From NCBI RefSeq assembly GCF_014212355.1, contig NZ_JACKXD010000007.1, positions 91,494 through 155,493 on the forward strand: a DNA stretch of 64,000 nt, given 5' to 3'. The notes under the pieces were generated by a model. It saw only the letters and a program-made list of their open reading frames with translations. It searched no databases and was not told the DNA's origin. This document shows positions 1-10,037 of this stretch, piece by piece. Position 1 is the stretch's first letter. Each line of letters begins with the position of its first letter. This stretch comes from Halobellus ruber (GTDB taxonomy: Archaea > Halobacteriota > Halobacteria > Halobacteriales > Haloferacaceae). Made by a program: the position numbers and the translations under genes.

Positions 1-1151
1 CCACGTTTTGCCGAACAGGATTCAGGTCTTCGGCCAACTCGCAACCCCCTCAACGGAAAACAAGCCCTCGGAACCTGTCGTGAACCCGAAATACGGCTAC
101 CAACTCGAATCACAGAACACGGTCAGATATCTCTGTAGGATTAATTCGGCGCAGGGGACTTACAAATCGTCGCAAGGAGTGAGGTCCATTTTAACAGCAT
201 TTGTCCATTCTCACACAGATGCAAGGAGGAAGCCCACGGTTGTAGCCGTGAGGGAGATCCGACCCTCTCTATCTGTGTGTTTTAGGTAGAATACGCTCGA
301 ATATTCGCGAGGGAGAAGCCACGATCTAGCCCCCACGATACCAATGCAACAGGATCTGACGTTAGTAATAGGAATTATTCATCGTGTGGATCGCCTCGCT
401 TGGCTGCGGGAGGCGCGCTCCGTTCACGTCCCCGGCGAGACGATCGAGGAGTTACAATGACTGTGTGCAGCAAACCGCTCGACCCCCTCGTAACGGGCGC
501 GCAGGTCGGTGTGCTCCTAACACTGGTGTGGTTCGTGAGCCCTCTCGACTCCAAGAACGTGTGGACCGATCGCGGGAAGTTCATCCGGTGGCACGAGGCG
601 CTGCGGCGTGCCGTGAGAGAGCACCGATGAAACCCGCGAAGACTAAAGAGGAGCTCGATCTGGGACCCGACGAGGCGCCCGGAGCGGACCTTCGGGCGAT
701 CGGCGGTGGCGACGGCGTCGGCAACGATGCGCGGTATCACAAACTCGACTGCCCGCACGCCGACACCGCCCAGGTTGCGCCAGTCGGCGCGTTGCGGGCG
801 CGGTCCGGGATCAAAGCTGCGCGCTGTTGTCACGATCCTTAGCAGGTGCAAAGTCGCAGTACCACCACAGGATCTGTCGAAATCCTCAACTTCAGACAGT
901 TTAGAGAGACTGTGCAGAATACACAGCGCGTATCTAGAACTTCTACGTATCGACTATCAAATACACTTTTTGATGAAAGAATAGTTTACATTATTACAGT
1001 ATATCACATAAGTAAATATGAGATTCCAAACGGCGTCTGTCCAGCGTTTTTTAATATACTTCGAGACAATATATGAAATTATATATTTATTATAGATATA
1101 TAATTAAACATATATGATGGGTTAGCCGTTACAAGCAGGTACGGCGACAGC
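1..1151. other. gene-poor left end with mobile-element debris
   Basis: I see no convincing gene here. Positions 375-984 hold several overlapping open frames rich in Arg, Ser and Pro with no recognisable domain, typical of non-coding GC-rich DNA. Positions 1000-1130 are strongly AT-rich (runs of tatata). A TnpB-type right-end hairpin lies at about 221-260. The stretch reads as decayed insertion-element DNA beside the catabolic island. Confidence 0.5.
221..260 (+). repeat. possible solo right end of an IS200/IS605 (tnpB) element
   Basis: A short palindrome (CCCACGG / CCGTGAG with a short loop) follows GGAGGAAG and precedes GAGATCC. This resembles the hairpin at haloarchaeal TnpB element right ends and the one next to the intact tnpB at about 13,960-13,995. 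No tnpB frame adjoins it, so it would be a remnant. Resemblance is by eye only. Confidence 0.35.
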
Positions 1152-1709
1152 TTACGAATAGCCCATATTGAGGCTCACAATATTCGTGACCTCCTCTAGC
1201 TTTTGAGGAATCTCTTCGTCGTACCGGCTTCCCTGCATTCGACTGGAAGGACCAGAAACACTGATGGCGCCGTGGACCTCGCAGTTGTTATCGGTAACCG
1301 CCCGAGCCACACAGCGGAGGCCAGGCAGCCGTTCCTCATCGTCAAAAGCGACGCCCTGCTCGCGGATCTGATCAAGCCGATCAAACAGTTCCTCACGCTC
1401 GGTAATGTTGTTTTCTGTCGTCGCTGGGAGGCCGTGTTGATCGATTATTTCCTCAACTCGTTCACGGGGCAGTTCTGCCAAGATAGCCTTCCCGAGAGCC
1501 GTGCTATGGAGGTGGACACGGTGGCCTGTGTAGGAATCGACCTCTACGGCATTTTCACCCTGCTCACGGTGGAGATAAATTCCTTTGCGATACTCCTCAA
1601 CAAGTAGGTTCACAAGATCGCCGGTCTCCTCCGCTAAACCTTCGAGTTCTGGCTTTGCGACCTGGTGAATTTTTGGGTTAGTATCGCCCAGGGTATTGTC
1701 GGCGCGGTA
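1152..1709 (-). pseudogene. IclR-family regulator remnant (ligand-binding domain only)
   Basis: The frame encodes the C-terminal effector-binding domain of an IclR regulator: segments such as HSTALGKAILAELP, a GLP turn and SGPSSRM match the intact IclR at 10038-10817. It reads upstream from the annotated Met (1613) to about 1709, adding NPKIHQVAKPELEGLAEE, and then meets a stop. The N-terminal winged-helix DNA-binding domain is absent. The remnant cannot bind DNA in the usual IclR manner. It may have been the regulator of the adjacent ureohydrolase gene. A frameshift in the lost part is possible, but I find no HTH in other frames nearby. Confidence 0.75.
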
Positions 1710-1812
1710 CTAGGCGTCGACGGCCGGCAGTAAGATTAGGGTGGCCGTGTTCGCAAATGATGTCAAAAACGACGCGCTGGAGCGGAGCTGACGGGGCGAG
1801 GTTTTATTGGGA

Positions 1813-2748
1813 TTACTTTTCGTCGATAGCTGCGACCAATGCGCAGAGGGCCTCGAAAAAGATGGACGCGGCGAGGACGGCCGTCGAGTTGGATTGATCG
1901 TCATATGGTGGCGACACCTCGACGAGATCGAACCCGACGAGGTCTAACCCGTGGAGCGTCCGTGTCAGTCCGAGAATCTCCCGTGAGGTAAGCCCACCCG
2001 GCATCGGTGTACCAGTTCCCGGAGCGAATGCGGGATCGACGACATCGATATCGATGGTGGCGAATGCCGCCCCCTCGACTCGCTCTTGAACTGCCGTTCG
2101 GATTTCGTCGATAGAATTCTCCCCGAATTCATCTGTGGTATAGTATTTAATACCGGAATTTTCGACGCGGTCGATGTCCTCGCGACCGTAGAGGCCGCCT
2201 CGGTCGCCGATTCTGATCGACGTTTCTGGATCGATCAACCCTTCCTCGATAGCGTAGTGAACGGTCGTCCCGTGGTTATGATTCTTCCCAAAGTACTCGG
2301 TCCAGAGGTCTGAGTGGGCATCGAACTGGACGAGCGAAACAGGTCCGTACTCGTCGGCAACGGCGCGGAGTACGGGGAGCGTAGTCGAGTGATCACCGCC
2401 GATGATGGCCGGTGATGCCCCGTTTTCGAACACGTAGTCGACTCGATCCTCAATCTCCTCGAAAGTCGTCTCCGTATATCCCGGTACGACAGGCGCGTCG
2501 TCGTGGTCGACGATCGCAAACTCCCGGAGGTCGGTATCGGTGACGGGGTTGTACGGTTTGAGTAGGGTCGACGCCTGCCGGACCGCCCGCGGCCCGAAGC
2601 GCGCGCCAGGCCGATAAGTTGTCGCGTCGTCGTATGGAACGCCGAGGACTGCAACGTCAGCGTCGACGTCCTCGAGTTCATACGTGTGTTCCATTCGCAT
2701 AAACGTCGGAATCCCCGCGAACCGGGGGACCTCCATCGGATCGATCAT
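1813..2748 (-). CDS. ureohydrolase (agmatinase/arginase superfamily)
   Basis: A manganese-dependent ureohydrolase that splits a guanidino group to urea plus an amine. The metal-binding signature is complete: GGDHS, DAHSD and DIDVVDPAFAPGTGTP. Length is about 311 residues from this start, usual for the family. I chose Met at 2748 because a TATA-like TATTTTTAAC (2773-2782) lies about 29 bases upstream, giving a leaderless mRNA; the longer start at 2820 adds 24 residues. Substrate cannot be read from sequence: agmatine, guanidinopropionate, guanidinobutyrate and guanidine hydrolases share these motifs. Neighbours (DUF1989, symporter, carbamoylase, amidase) suggest nitrogen scavenging rather than polyamine synthesis. 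Confidence 0.85.
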   Translation of the reverse strand: MIDPMEVPRFAGIPTFMRMEHTYELEDVDADVAVLGVPYDDATTYRPGARFGPRAVRQASTLLKPYNPVTDTDLREFAIVDHDDAPVVPGYTETTFEEIEDRVDYVFENGASPAIIGGDHSTTLPVLRAVADEYGPVSLVQFDAHSDLWTEYFGKNHNHGTTVHYAIEEGLIDPETSIRIGDRGGLYGREDIDRVENSGIKYYTTDEFGENSIDEIRTAVQERVEGAAFATIDIDVVDPAFAPGTGTPMPGGLTSREILGLTRTLHGLDLVGFDLVEVSPPYDDQSNSTAVLAASIFFEALCALVAAIDEK

Positions 2749-2980
2749 CGTTCGGGTATCGTCTGAAAAAGAGTTAAAAATATTGGTGATGCTGAGCAGA
2801 TATTCGTTCCGATTGAACATCAGCGGTGTCTGATGCTTTGATGGCTATTATCGAAGATCGACCGGCTATCGAGTATCGTAATCGAACAACGAACGTGCTC
2901 GACTTGGTCTTTTTTAGGGTATACCATCCGAAACAGACAGAGATAATTTTAAATCTTTACTGGATAAATTTGACAATACC

Positions 2981-2994
2981 AAAAGTTTATATAG
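2981..2994 (+). promoter_or_regulatory. BRE/TATA promoter of the first DUF1989 gene
   Basis: A purine BRE-like AAAAG is followed by TTTATATAG (2986-2994), about 30 bases before the ATG at 3023. The spacing fits transcription starting at or just before the start codon, as is common in haloarchaea. Confidence 0.6.
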
Positions 2995-3022
2995 TATTCA
3001 TTTGTACTCCTGTCTGTTCGCT

Positions 3023-3631
3023 ATGTTAGAACAACGCATACCCGAGAAGCGAGGTGCTGCCTTCGAGATCGCAGCGGGCGACACTTTCGAAGTAACTGAC
3101 CCCGAAGGACAGCAGGTCGCGGACCTCGTTGCCTTCAATGCCGAGAACCCATCAGAGCGGTTCTCTACGAAGTACAGCTACCGGCGGAACAACAAGGTCC
3201 GAGTGTCGACGGGCGATACCCTCTACACGACGGAGGGTCGTGAGATCCTCACCATCACTGAGGACGACTGCGGGGTCCACGACCTTCTATACGCGCCCTG
3301 CAACGAGTGGGTGCTCGACGACTATTACGACCAGCCCGACCAGAACGGCTGCCGGGAGAACCTCTCGGAAGCCCTCGCGCCGCTTGGTGTTGACGAGGAC
3401 CTCGTCCTCAACACGCTGAACGTCTTTATGAAGTCCACGATCGCTGAACAGACGTACATCGATATCCGGGAGCCTCCGTCAGAACCGGGCGACACCGTAC
3501 AGTTCCAGGCGGAGCAGGACTCTTACGTCGCGGTCTCCTCGTGTGCCGGCGAGTCCGTCGTCAACGCCGGCGAGACGAACCCCATTGACATCCGCGTCCC
3601 TGACGGAACGGACATTCATACGAACTTCTGA
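3023..3631 (+). CDS. DUF1989 (urea-carboxylase-associated family) protein, copy 1
   Basis: A 202-residue DUF1989 protein. The family includes the urea-carboxylase-associated proteins; some members are the subunits of carboxyguanidine deiminase in bacterial guanidine degradation. Visible features are the N-terminal IPEKR...EVTDPEGQQVADLVAF core, DDCGVHDLLYAPCNEW with possible metal-ligand Cys/His, and SSCAGESVVN near the C terminus. The ATG at 3023 aligns with the paralogue at 9280 and fits the promoter. No urea carboxylase lies in the window, so the partner enzyme is unknown; the ureohydrolase next door is a candidate. It is GC-rich, unlike copy 2. Confidence 0.85.
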   Translation: MLEQRIPEKRGAAFEIAAGDTFEVTDPEGQQVADLVAFNAENPSERFSTKYSYRRNNKVRVSTGDTLYTTEGREILTITEDDCGVHDLLYAPCNEWVLDDYYDQPDQNGCRENLSEALAPLGVDEDLVLNTLNVFMKSTIAEQTYIDIREPPSEPGDTVQFQAEQDSYVAVSSCAGESVVNAGETNPIDIRVPDGTDIHTNF

Positions 3632-3800
3632 GCGGCGGGATCCTGTCGTCCGGCATCCGGCGCAAAAAAAAACGCTTCCTCGATATTTTTGATCGAAACG
3701 ACAGCGGTGGAAGTCGTCTGATAATGACCGCTCTTGCCTCGTACCGTCGATCACAGCCAACGGGGTGAGGACCAGCGGTGCATACTGAGACCAGCTATTA

Positions 3801-5330
3801 TCAGTCGTCGGCCGGCGTCCCTCCTTTGGCGTGCTGTCCGGTGCCGCCTTCCAGGTCGGCTGGGTCCGCTTCGCGGACCTCGTAAATGAACTCATTGACG
3901 CGGTCTTCCGGCGGTTCCGGTGTGAGGTACGATACTACGATCATAACCCCAATCACGACAATGGCGCCGGGGAAGCCGACCCAGATGTTGAACACTGACG
4001 TGTCGGTGGCCAGCAGGTAGACGAGCGTCGCGGTGCCGGCGACAAGCCCAGCACTGACCCCATACTTGTTCGCGCGCGGCCACCAGAAGGCGGCGATGGC
4101 GACGGGGAACAGCAGGAAGTACCCTGGGAAGCTCAGATCGAGGACGAGCTGGATGAGCTCGCCCAGCGGCCTCGTCGCGACGAGCAGCGCCCCGAGTGCG
4201 ATAACCCCAGAGACGACCTTCGAGTACGTCGCGAGCTTCTTCTCGGAGGCGTCACCGCTGATGAGTACTTGGTAGACGTCTCGGGAGAAGATGGAGCCGA
4301 TCATGAGGATGATGGAGTCCGCGGTCGACATCGCGGCTGCGACGGCTGCGGCCATCATCAGTCCGAGCAGCGGCCCCGGCATCTGTTCGATGAACCGGAG
4401 GACGACCGTGTCGGTCTGCGCACCCTCTAAACCAGGGAATACTACGAGCCCAGCGAACCCGATTAGGCCTGCGAACAGGGTCAATAGGAACGTGTCGCCG
4501 ACGCCCTCTGCGAGACCCAGTCCCCAGACGCCGGAGTGGTTCTTCGCGGCGTAGTATCGCTCCCACATATGCGGCCAGACAGGAAGTGAGAGCCCGAATC
4601 CAGCTGCGACGGTGTATAGGTTGATGAGGTCGCCCTGGATAGTGCCGACTTTCGCCGCCTGCTCGGTTGCGCGAACGTAGATATCTCCGGGGACGGTAAA
4701 GACGATCCACAGGGAGACGGCGGCGAGACCGCCGAACAATAGGATTGCCTGGAGCGCGTCGGTGTATACGACACCTCGCATCCCCCCGATCGCGATGTAC
4801 ACAGCCATAAATAGGCCGATGTAGGCAATAGCGGCGTTTTGGGAAATGAATTCGCCCGTGAGCACGTTCAGGACGAGCCCCATACCCTTGAACTGAATCG
4901 CGATGTAGAAGAACGAGAACCCAATCGCGATGAGGGCCACGATGACGCGGAGTGTACTACTGTCGTCGAACCGATCACAGAGGAGGTCCGACGGGGTGAC
5001 ATAGTCTTTCCCCATCTTACTGATTTTCCAGAACTTCTCGCCTAGAATCACCATCGCCGGAATGTCGGTAACGACGATAGCGCCGACGATGACGATGCCT
5101 GCGATGCCGAGGCTGTAGGTGATGCCGCTGCCCCCAAGGAACGTGAACGAACTCAGTGCGGTCCCAATCCCGGTGAGGAAGATGAGGGCTGAACTAATCG
5201 TCCCTTCGGCGACGAAGTAATCGCTCACGTCGTCCAGGGTCAGTTGCGAGCCGCGGTACCCTAAATAAACGAGGACTAACAGATACACCGTGGTGACGGT
5301 CAGACCCATCCAGACCCAGATCGATGGCAT
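3801..5330 (-). CDS. sodium:solute symporter family transporter
   Basis: A 509-residue membrane protein of the SSS (SLC5-like) family with about 13 hydrophobic segments, including the N-terminal helix TVYLLVLVYLGYRGSQL and the conserved GGMRGVVYTDALQ region. The family couples Na+ to uptake of sugars, amino acids, urea, pantothenate or related solutes. Its place between DUF1989, ureohydrolase and carbamoylase genes suggests uptake of a ureide or guanidino substrate. It starts 2 bases after the stop of the small membrane gene upstream, so the two are probably cotranscribed. The C terminus is an acidic cytoplasmic tail. Confidence 0.9.
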   Translation of the reverse strand: MPSIWVWMGLTVTTVYLLVLVYLGYRGSQLTLDDVSDYFVAEGTISSALIFLTGIGTALSSFTFLGGSGITYSLGIAGIVIVGAIVVTDIPAMVILGEKFWKISKMGKDYVTPSDLLCDRFDDSSTLRVIVALIAIGFSFFYIAIQFKGMGLVLNVLTGEFISQNAAIAYIGLFMAVYIAIGGMRGVVYTDALQAILLFGGLAAVSLWIVFTVPGDIYVRATEQAAKVGTIQGDLINLYTVAAGFGLSLPVWPHMWERYYAAKNHSGVWGLGLAEGVGDTFLLTLFAGLIGFAGLVVFPGLEGAQTDTVVLRFIEQMPGPLLGLMMAAAVAAAMSTADSIILMIGSIFSRDVYQVLISGDASEKKLATYSKVVSGVIALGALLVATRPLGELIQLVLDLSFPGYFLLFPVAIAAFWWPRANKYGVSAGLVAGTATLVYLLATDTSVFNIWVGFPGAIVVIGVMIVVSYLTPEPPEDRVNEFIYEVREADPADLEGGTGQHAKGGTPADD

Positions 5331-5332
5331 CG

Positions 5333-5629
5333 TCAGGCCCCCTCCCTCTTGATCTCAGAGACGTCGGTCGACTCTGCGTCTGGTTTCTCCTTCGGTCCCT
5401 GACTGACGACGTCGCTGATATCCGGTTTCCCGAGGTAATACCATGCGAATGTCGCGTTTGCGCCCGTGACCGCGAAGACGAAGACCACGAGCACGACGAA
5501 CGCTTCGGGTAGCCCGAAGACGAACCGTCCCGCAGCCTCACGGTACGACTGCAGATAGAGGACCAAGCCCACGTTCGTAATAAGGACGAACGTCAGCCAG
5601 ATCGCGCCCCGTTTTCGTTTTGCTAACAT
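5333..5629 (-). CDS. small two-helix membrane protein, symporter partner
   Basis: A 98-residue protein with two hydrophobic segments (about residues 9-26 and 40-60) and an acidic tail. Small membrane proteins of this kind (DUF3311/YhdT-like) are commonly encoded just before SSS transporters and may be an accessory subunit. The Met at 5629 begins MLAKRKRG; a longer in-frame extension exists but has no hydrophobic or conserved content. The gene is nearly contiguous with the symporter downstream. Family assignment is by size and context, not by a diagnostic motif. Confidence 0.75.
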   Translation of the reverse strand: MLAKRKRGAIWLTFVLITNVGLVLYLQSYREAAGRFVFGLPEAFVVLVVFVFAVTGANATFAWYYLGKPDISDVVSQGPKEKPDAESTDVSEIKREGA

Positions 5630-5867
5630 AGATGATCGTGTCCCGACTGTTGATCGAAAGCGGCACTGAGGCCATCTAGGTCGCAGTCGACCCGCCTGTG
5701 GTGGATACGAACGGTGCCGGTCGTCGTTCCAACCGGGCGATCGGTCCGACGCTCGTTGGCTTTGAGTGCGTATTGCCAGCCGAAACGTGCTGGCTCGGAG
5801 CGTACGAAACCGTGCCTTGTGGTATCTACTGTCATATGTGACTTGCGGTTGCGACCTTGTCTCAATA

Positions 5868-5880
5868 ATATTTATATCTT
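5868..5880 (+). promoter_or_regulatory. TATA box of the hydrolase-amidase operon
   Basis: ATATTTATATCT lies about 25 bases before the GTG at 5900, consistent with a leaderless transcript that starts at the GTG. Confidence 0.55.
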
Positions 5881-5899
5881 TGGGAGGGATTGGAGAAGC

Positions 5900-7153
5900 G
5901 TGACAGTCAACATTAATCGCGATAGGCTCGTCGAGACAATGAAGGAACAAGCCGAAATCGGCGCTACCGAAAAAGGTGGCCTCGATCGCCTCGCGCTGAC
6001 GGACGCTGACAAGGCTATTAGAGACTGGTTCTGCGAACAGCTCGAAGAGCTTGGACTGGACATCCGAATCGATGAAATGGGTAACATCTTCGGATATCGT
6101 GCAGGGGTAAACCCGGATGCAGGAACCGTTCTGTTGGGGTCTCACCTCGATTCACAGCCGAACGGCGGGATCTACGACGGTGCGTTGGGAGTGATTAGCG
6201 CGCTCGAGTTCTTACGGACTCTCGAAGACGAAAATATCAGTACCGAATCAGGAATAGAGATCGTCAACTGGACGAACGAGGAGGGTTCTCGGTTCCCACC
6301 CGCGATGATGTCGAGTGCTGTTTGGGCCGGTGAAATCCCGATAGAGGAGGCATATGCTACGACGGACCAGGACGGAGTGACATTCGTCGACGCCCTGGAA
6401 CGTATTGACTATCGTGGAGAAGTGCCCGCCGAACCACAGCGGGACTACAACGCCTCTCTGGAACTTCATATCGAGCAGGGCCCCTACTTGGACAAGGGAG
6501 GGTACAACGTAGGGATTGTAACCGGGATTGTTGGACTCCGCTGGGGGGAATTCACGTTCTATGGCCAGGCCAACCACTCGGGAACGACCCCGATGCACTA
6601 TCGCAACGATGCGCTTGTTGCGGCCAGTAACCTCGTCACCCTGATTCGGGTGATACCCGGGACGCTTGGGGAACGAACGGTCGCAACTACCGGAGTTCTT
6701 GAGGCCGATCCCGCCTCAATCAACGTCATCCCGGGGAAGGCTCGCGTAACGTTCGACCTACGCGATCCGGACGATCAAATAGCCGACACCGGTGTCGAAC
6801 GCATCAAGGCGGAGGCGCGTGCCGCGGCGGAGCGTGAAGGTGTGACGTGGGAGTACAAAGAGCGAATGCGTGCATCGAGCGTTGACTTCGCTGATCGTTG
6901 TGTCACCGCAGTTCGGGAGGCCGTCTCCGACTTGGGGTACGACGGACGTGATCTGGTGAGTGGAGCGGGACACGACGCGACGTACACGGCGAGCGTTTGC
7001 GACACTGGAATGGTGTTCGCGGTCAGCGAAGGCGGTAAGAGCCATACACCCGAGGAGTTCACGGACTGGGACGACTGCTATGCCGCGGCGAATACGTACG
7101 CGAACGCCGCTCTCTCGCTCGCTGGCGTCGCTGACGTGACCGACAATGACTGA
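5900..7153 (+). CDS. Zn-dependent hydantoinase/carbamoylase-family amidase
   Basis: A 417-residue M20-type metallohydrolase of the N-carbamoyl-L-amino-acid hydrolase / allantoate amidohydrolase family. It has the metal-binding GSHLDSQPNGGIYDGALGV, the NEEGSRF glutamate motif, ELHIEQGP, and C-terminal SGAGHDA. It would release ammonia and CO2 from a carbamoyl or ureido group. GTG at 5900 is preferred over the ATG at 5939: it restores the usual N-terminal NRDRL segment and sits about 25 bases from a TATA box. The amidase gene overlaps its end by 8 bases, indicating one operon. Allantoate and carbamoyl amino acids are both plausible substrates. Confidence 0.88.
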   Translation: MTVNINRDRLVETMKEQAEIGATEKGGLDRLALTDADKAIRDWFCEQLEELGLDIRIDEMGNIFGYRAGVNPDAGTVLLGSHLDSQPNGGIYDGALGVISALEFLRTLEDENISTESGIEIVNWTNEEGSRFPPAMMSSAVWAGEIPIEEAYATTDQDGVTFVDALERIDYRGEVPAEPQRDYNASLELHIEQGPYLDKGGYNVGIVTGIVGLRWGEFTFYGQANHSGTTPMHYRNDALVAASNLVTLIRVIPGTLGERTVATTGVLEADPASINVIPGKARVTFDLRDPDDQIADTGVERIKAEARAAAEREGVTWEYKERMRASSVDFADRCVTAVREAVSDLGYDGRDLVSGAGHDATYTASVCDTGMVFAVSEGGKSHTPEEFTDWDDCYAAANTYANAALSLAGVADVTDND

Positions 7154-8577
7154 TGAGCGACTTGAACGGCTTCGTCGGGAGGCTGACCGTCTTGGGTTCG
7201 ACGTCTCCACGTCGGTGCTCGAAAATTGTCTCGAAACGGCAGAAAACCTGCGAACGACGGCGAGGGCGCTTGATGACCGGGCCGACGTAGAAGTGTCCAC
7301 TTATCCGGACGTTTCCTCAAGAGGAGAGTACAACGAACTGCTCGCATATTATGAGACTGCCCGACAACGACGTGCAACTGGCCCGCTTTCGGGTTTGCGT
7401 GTCGTTATAAAGGACAATATCAGTGTAGCTGATCTCCCGCTGACGTGTGGCTCGAAGCGGATTGCTGTTGTTCCCAACACCGATGCGACTGTCACATCTC
7501 GACTACTCGATGCGGGTGCAGTCCTCGTCGGGAAGGCAAATATGGATGCCTTCGCATTCGGACCGAGCGGTGAATTCAGCGACTACGATCCGGTCGAGAA
7601 TCCCACGTATCCCGATCGTGTTCCCGGAGGCTCCTCGTCCGGAAGTGGTGCCGCCGTTGCCTCAGGAGAGGCCGAAATTGCGCTCGGAAGTGACACCGGC
7701 GGCTCGATTCGGATCCCGGCTGCCGCTTGCGGAGTCATTGGGATGAAACCCACACACGCACTCGTCCCACGGCACGGGTTCGTTTCGTTTGCCCCATCGC
7801 TTGATACGATCGGCCCGCTCGGACGGGATATCGAAACTGTTGCCAAGACGCTGTCTGTGTTAGCTGGCCCAAGTATTCACGATCCGACGGCACGCGATCG
7901 GTCCCTTCCACGCTTTTCGGAGGGTTTTAACCTCCCTGAGAATCCGACAGTAGGGCTGCCACAAGAGTTCTTCGAGGCCGCAGACAACCGAGGTCGCCGA
8001 AGCCGTTCGGAACGCTGTCAGTAATTCTCCTCTCTCGATACAGTCCACCGAGCTGGCTCGTGGCGCGATCGAAGGGGCGTACTTCCTCATCGGAGCGGCT
8101 GAATTTGTCTGGTATTTGGATCAGGAAGGAATTATCCGTGGTCAGGGATCGGAGTACACGGACGCGGTCCGAGAACTACTACGGGCCGTCCGAGATGTTG
8201 ATTTGGGAGACCACATCGCGTCCCGTATCCTCCCCTCAGCGCTGTTGGACTCCGAGACGGAGGGCGGTTCGTATTTCGCTGCGCGGCGAGAGGCATTTCA
8301 GTATATCGAGCGAGTCACTGAAACCTTGGATACGGTGGATGCACTCGTTCTACCGACACTACGCACACAACCGCCCGGGTTCGGAGAGATGGAAAGTGCT
8401 GAGGATATGTTGGCGCTATTGGGGAACACAGCGCCATTCAATCTTGCACGGGTGCCGGCCGTGTCAGTTCCCGTCGGGACGGTTAAGGGCGCACCGGTAG
8501 CAGCGCAGGTCGTCGGATCTCAATTCAGTGACTTGCAGACGCTCGCTATTGCCGAGCAGTTGCCACGGATTGATTAA
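7146..8577 (+). pseudogene. amidase-signature enzyme, broken by a one-base frameshift
   Basis: The gene encodes an amidase-signature hydrolase of about 477 residues. All catalytic parts are in the first segment: Lys in VIKDN, Gly/Ser-rich GGSSSGSGAAVASGE, and GSDTGGSIRIPAA. At about 7984-7987 the frame is lost after EFFEAAD by one extra A; the +1 frame continues seamlessly as TEVAEAVRNAVSN to the normal end. A sequencing error in the short A/C run is as likely as a real mutation. It overlaps the hydrolase gene upstream, so it probably hydrolyses a product or related amide, as AtzF/allophanate-type amidases do. Confidence 0.85.
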
Positions 8578-9273
8578 TATTAGAGATTCTAAACGAGTTT
8601 GGATTATCCAAACCCAGGCTAGCGCTTTCTAATCCACTCTGATAGCTTATTCTGACTTTTTTAATATAGTGAACTGTTCCGTGATATTATAATTGTAAGA
8701 GGAGGCTATTTTAAATACGTGGATTGCAATTTACACCGCCTGTGTTACATAACTAGTATTGTAATCCCCGTTAGATAGTTTGCTTTATCCAAATATACTA
8801 AAGTTCCAATTTTTGACTCTATATTTGAATGTCTTATTTAAATATGGGTATTAAAACAAAGTTCGAGCTAGATCAGCTCAAAAGAGTTGCTAACTCTTCA
8901 GTGAGATAGCTGCGAAATCCTCCCGAGCAGGTGGAGGTCTTCTCGCCACTCACCGTTGAACTTCGGGAGCAACCGGTCCCAAGGCTCGGTGTGAGGAATC
9001 CGAGGCTACTCCGATTCCCGGGCCTAATCCATTGACTCCACCTTATTGAGACATTATGACATCGTCGAATGCGTCCGAAACAGAGTTGAGGAGATCGAAT
9101 GGGAACGAGTCACGCTCGTATTGGAACGCAGCGAATTCTCTGGCCCATTAGGACTCGGTACGTCCTTGGTTATTCTCGTAGTTTTCCATCTTTCCTATAT
9201 CATATACCCCCCTTAATCTCAATTGGCAAATAAAATAAGAAAAATTTTTATGATATGAATATCCGACTTGGCT
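8578..9273. other. AT-rich spacer with possible transposase debris
   Basis: Positions 8580-8880 are AT-rich and hold no frame of note. Positions 8900-9160 turn GC-richer with fragments that look like decayed coding sequence, but no family can be named. The last 40 bases contain the promoter of the second DUF1989 gene. Confidence 0.5.
9238..9251 (+). promoter_or_regulatory. promoter of the second DUF1989 gene
   Basis: A-rich BRE-like sequence followed by TTTTTATG (about 9244-9251), about 30 bases before the ATG pair at 9274/9280. Spacing fits a leaderless or very short-leader mRNA. Confidence 0.5.
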
Positions 9274-9279
9274 ATGCAG

Positions 9280-9888
9280 ATGAAAGAGATTCGAATCCCC
9301 GAAAAACGAGCAGTTTCGTTCAAAGTCGGTGAAGGAAAGGAATTTGAAGTGACAGATCCAAAAGGATCCCAAGTAGCTGATTTAGTGGCTTTTCAAGCTG
9401 ATAACACCAGTATTAGATTTTCTACAAAGTACACGTATAAAAAAACTGGAAAAGTAAGGATATCAATAGGTGACTCCCTATTTACTACAGAAGGAAATCC
9501 TATTCTGACGATTGTATCTGATGACTGTGGAATTCATGATTTGTTGTACGCTCCGTGCAACGACTGGATTCTTACAGATTACGGCCAAGAAACAGATACT
9601 CACGGATGCAGGGAAAACTTGTTCGAAGCACTGGAGCCTACCGGTATCCCGAAGACAGATGTTCACAGTACATTGAATATATTTATGAAGTCGACAATCG
9701 CTGAACAAAAGTACATTGATATTCGTGAGCCCGAATCTGAGCCAGGAGATACAATTCGATTCAGGGCAGACCAGGAGTCGATCGTTGCCGTATCGTCGTG
9801 TGCTGGTGAATCAACAGTGAATGGAGGAGATACGAAACCAATTGACATCAGAGTACCAGAAGATTCAGTTATCAACTCTAATTTTTAG
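9280..9888 (+). CDS. DUF1989 (urea-carboxylase-associated family) protein, copy 2
   Basis: A 202-residue paralogue of the protein at 3023-3631, equal in length and alignable end to end (IPEKR, EVTDPKG, DDCGIHDLLYAPCNDW, FMKSTIAEQKYIDIREPESEPGD, SSCAGEST). An ATG six bases upstream is also possible; 9280 aligns with copy 1. Codon use is far more AT-rich than copy 1, so the two probably have different histories rather than arising by recent tandem duplication. In bacteria two DUF1989 proteins act together in one deiminase, so these could form a heteromer; that is inference. Confidence 0.85.
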   Translation: MKEIRIPEKRAVSFKVGEGKEFEVTDPKGSQVADLVAFQADNTSIRFSTKYTYKKTGKVRISIGDSLFTTEGNPILTIVSDDCGIHDLLYAPCNDWILTDYGQETDTHGCRENLFEALEPTGIPKTDVHSTLNIFMKSTIAEQKYIDIREPESEPGDTIRFRADQESIVAVSSCAGESTVNGGDTKPIDIRVPEDSVINSNF

Positions 9889-10037
9889 TAGGATAATTAC
9901 ACTCTCGATAGTAAAATAAAATTTAGATTAAAACCACGGCTGGTACTGTATATATCAAATGAGAGCCTATACTTAGCATTATTTATTAGTGATGGAAACA
10001 GCAGGATGGGCACAAAAAACGGATCTTGATTAAATCT

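Noticed and set aside
375..984. overlapping ORFs of 76-158 residues
   Set aside because: Three frames overlap, all Arg/Ser/Pro-rich, with no motif and no promoter; probably non-coding.
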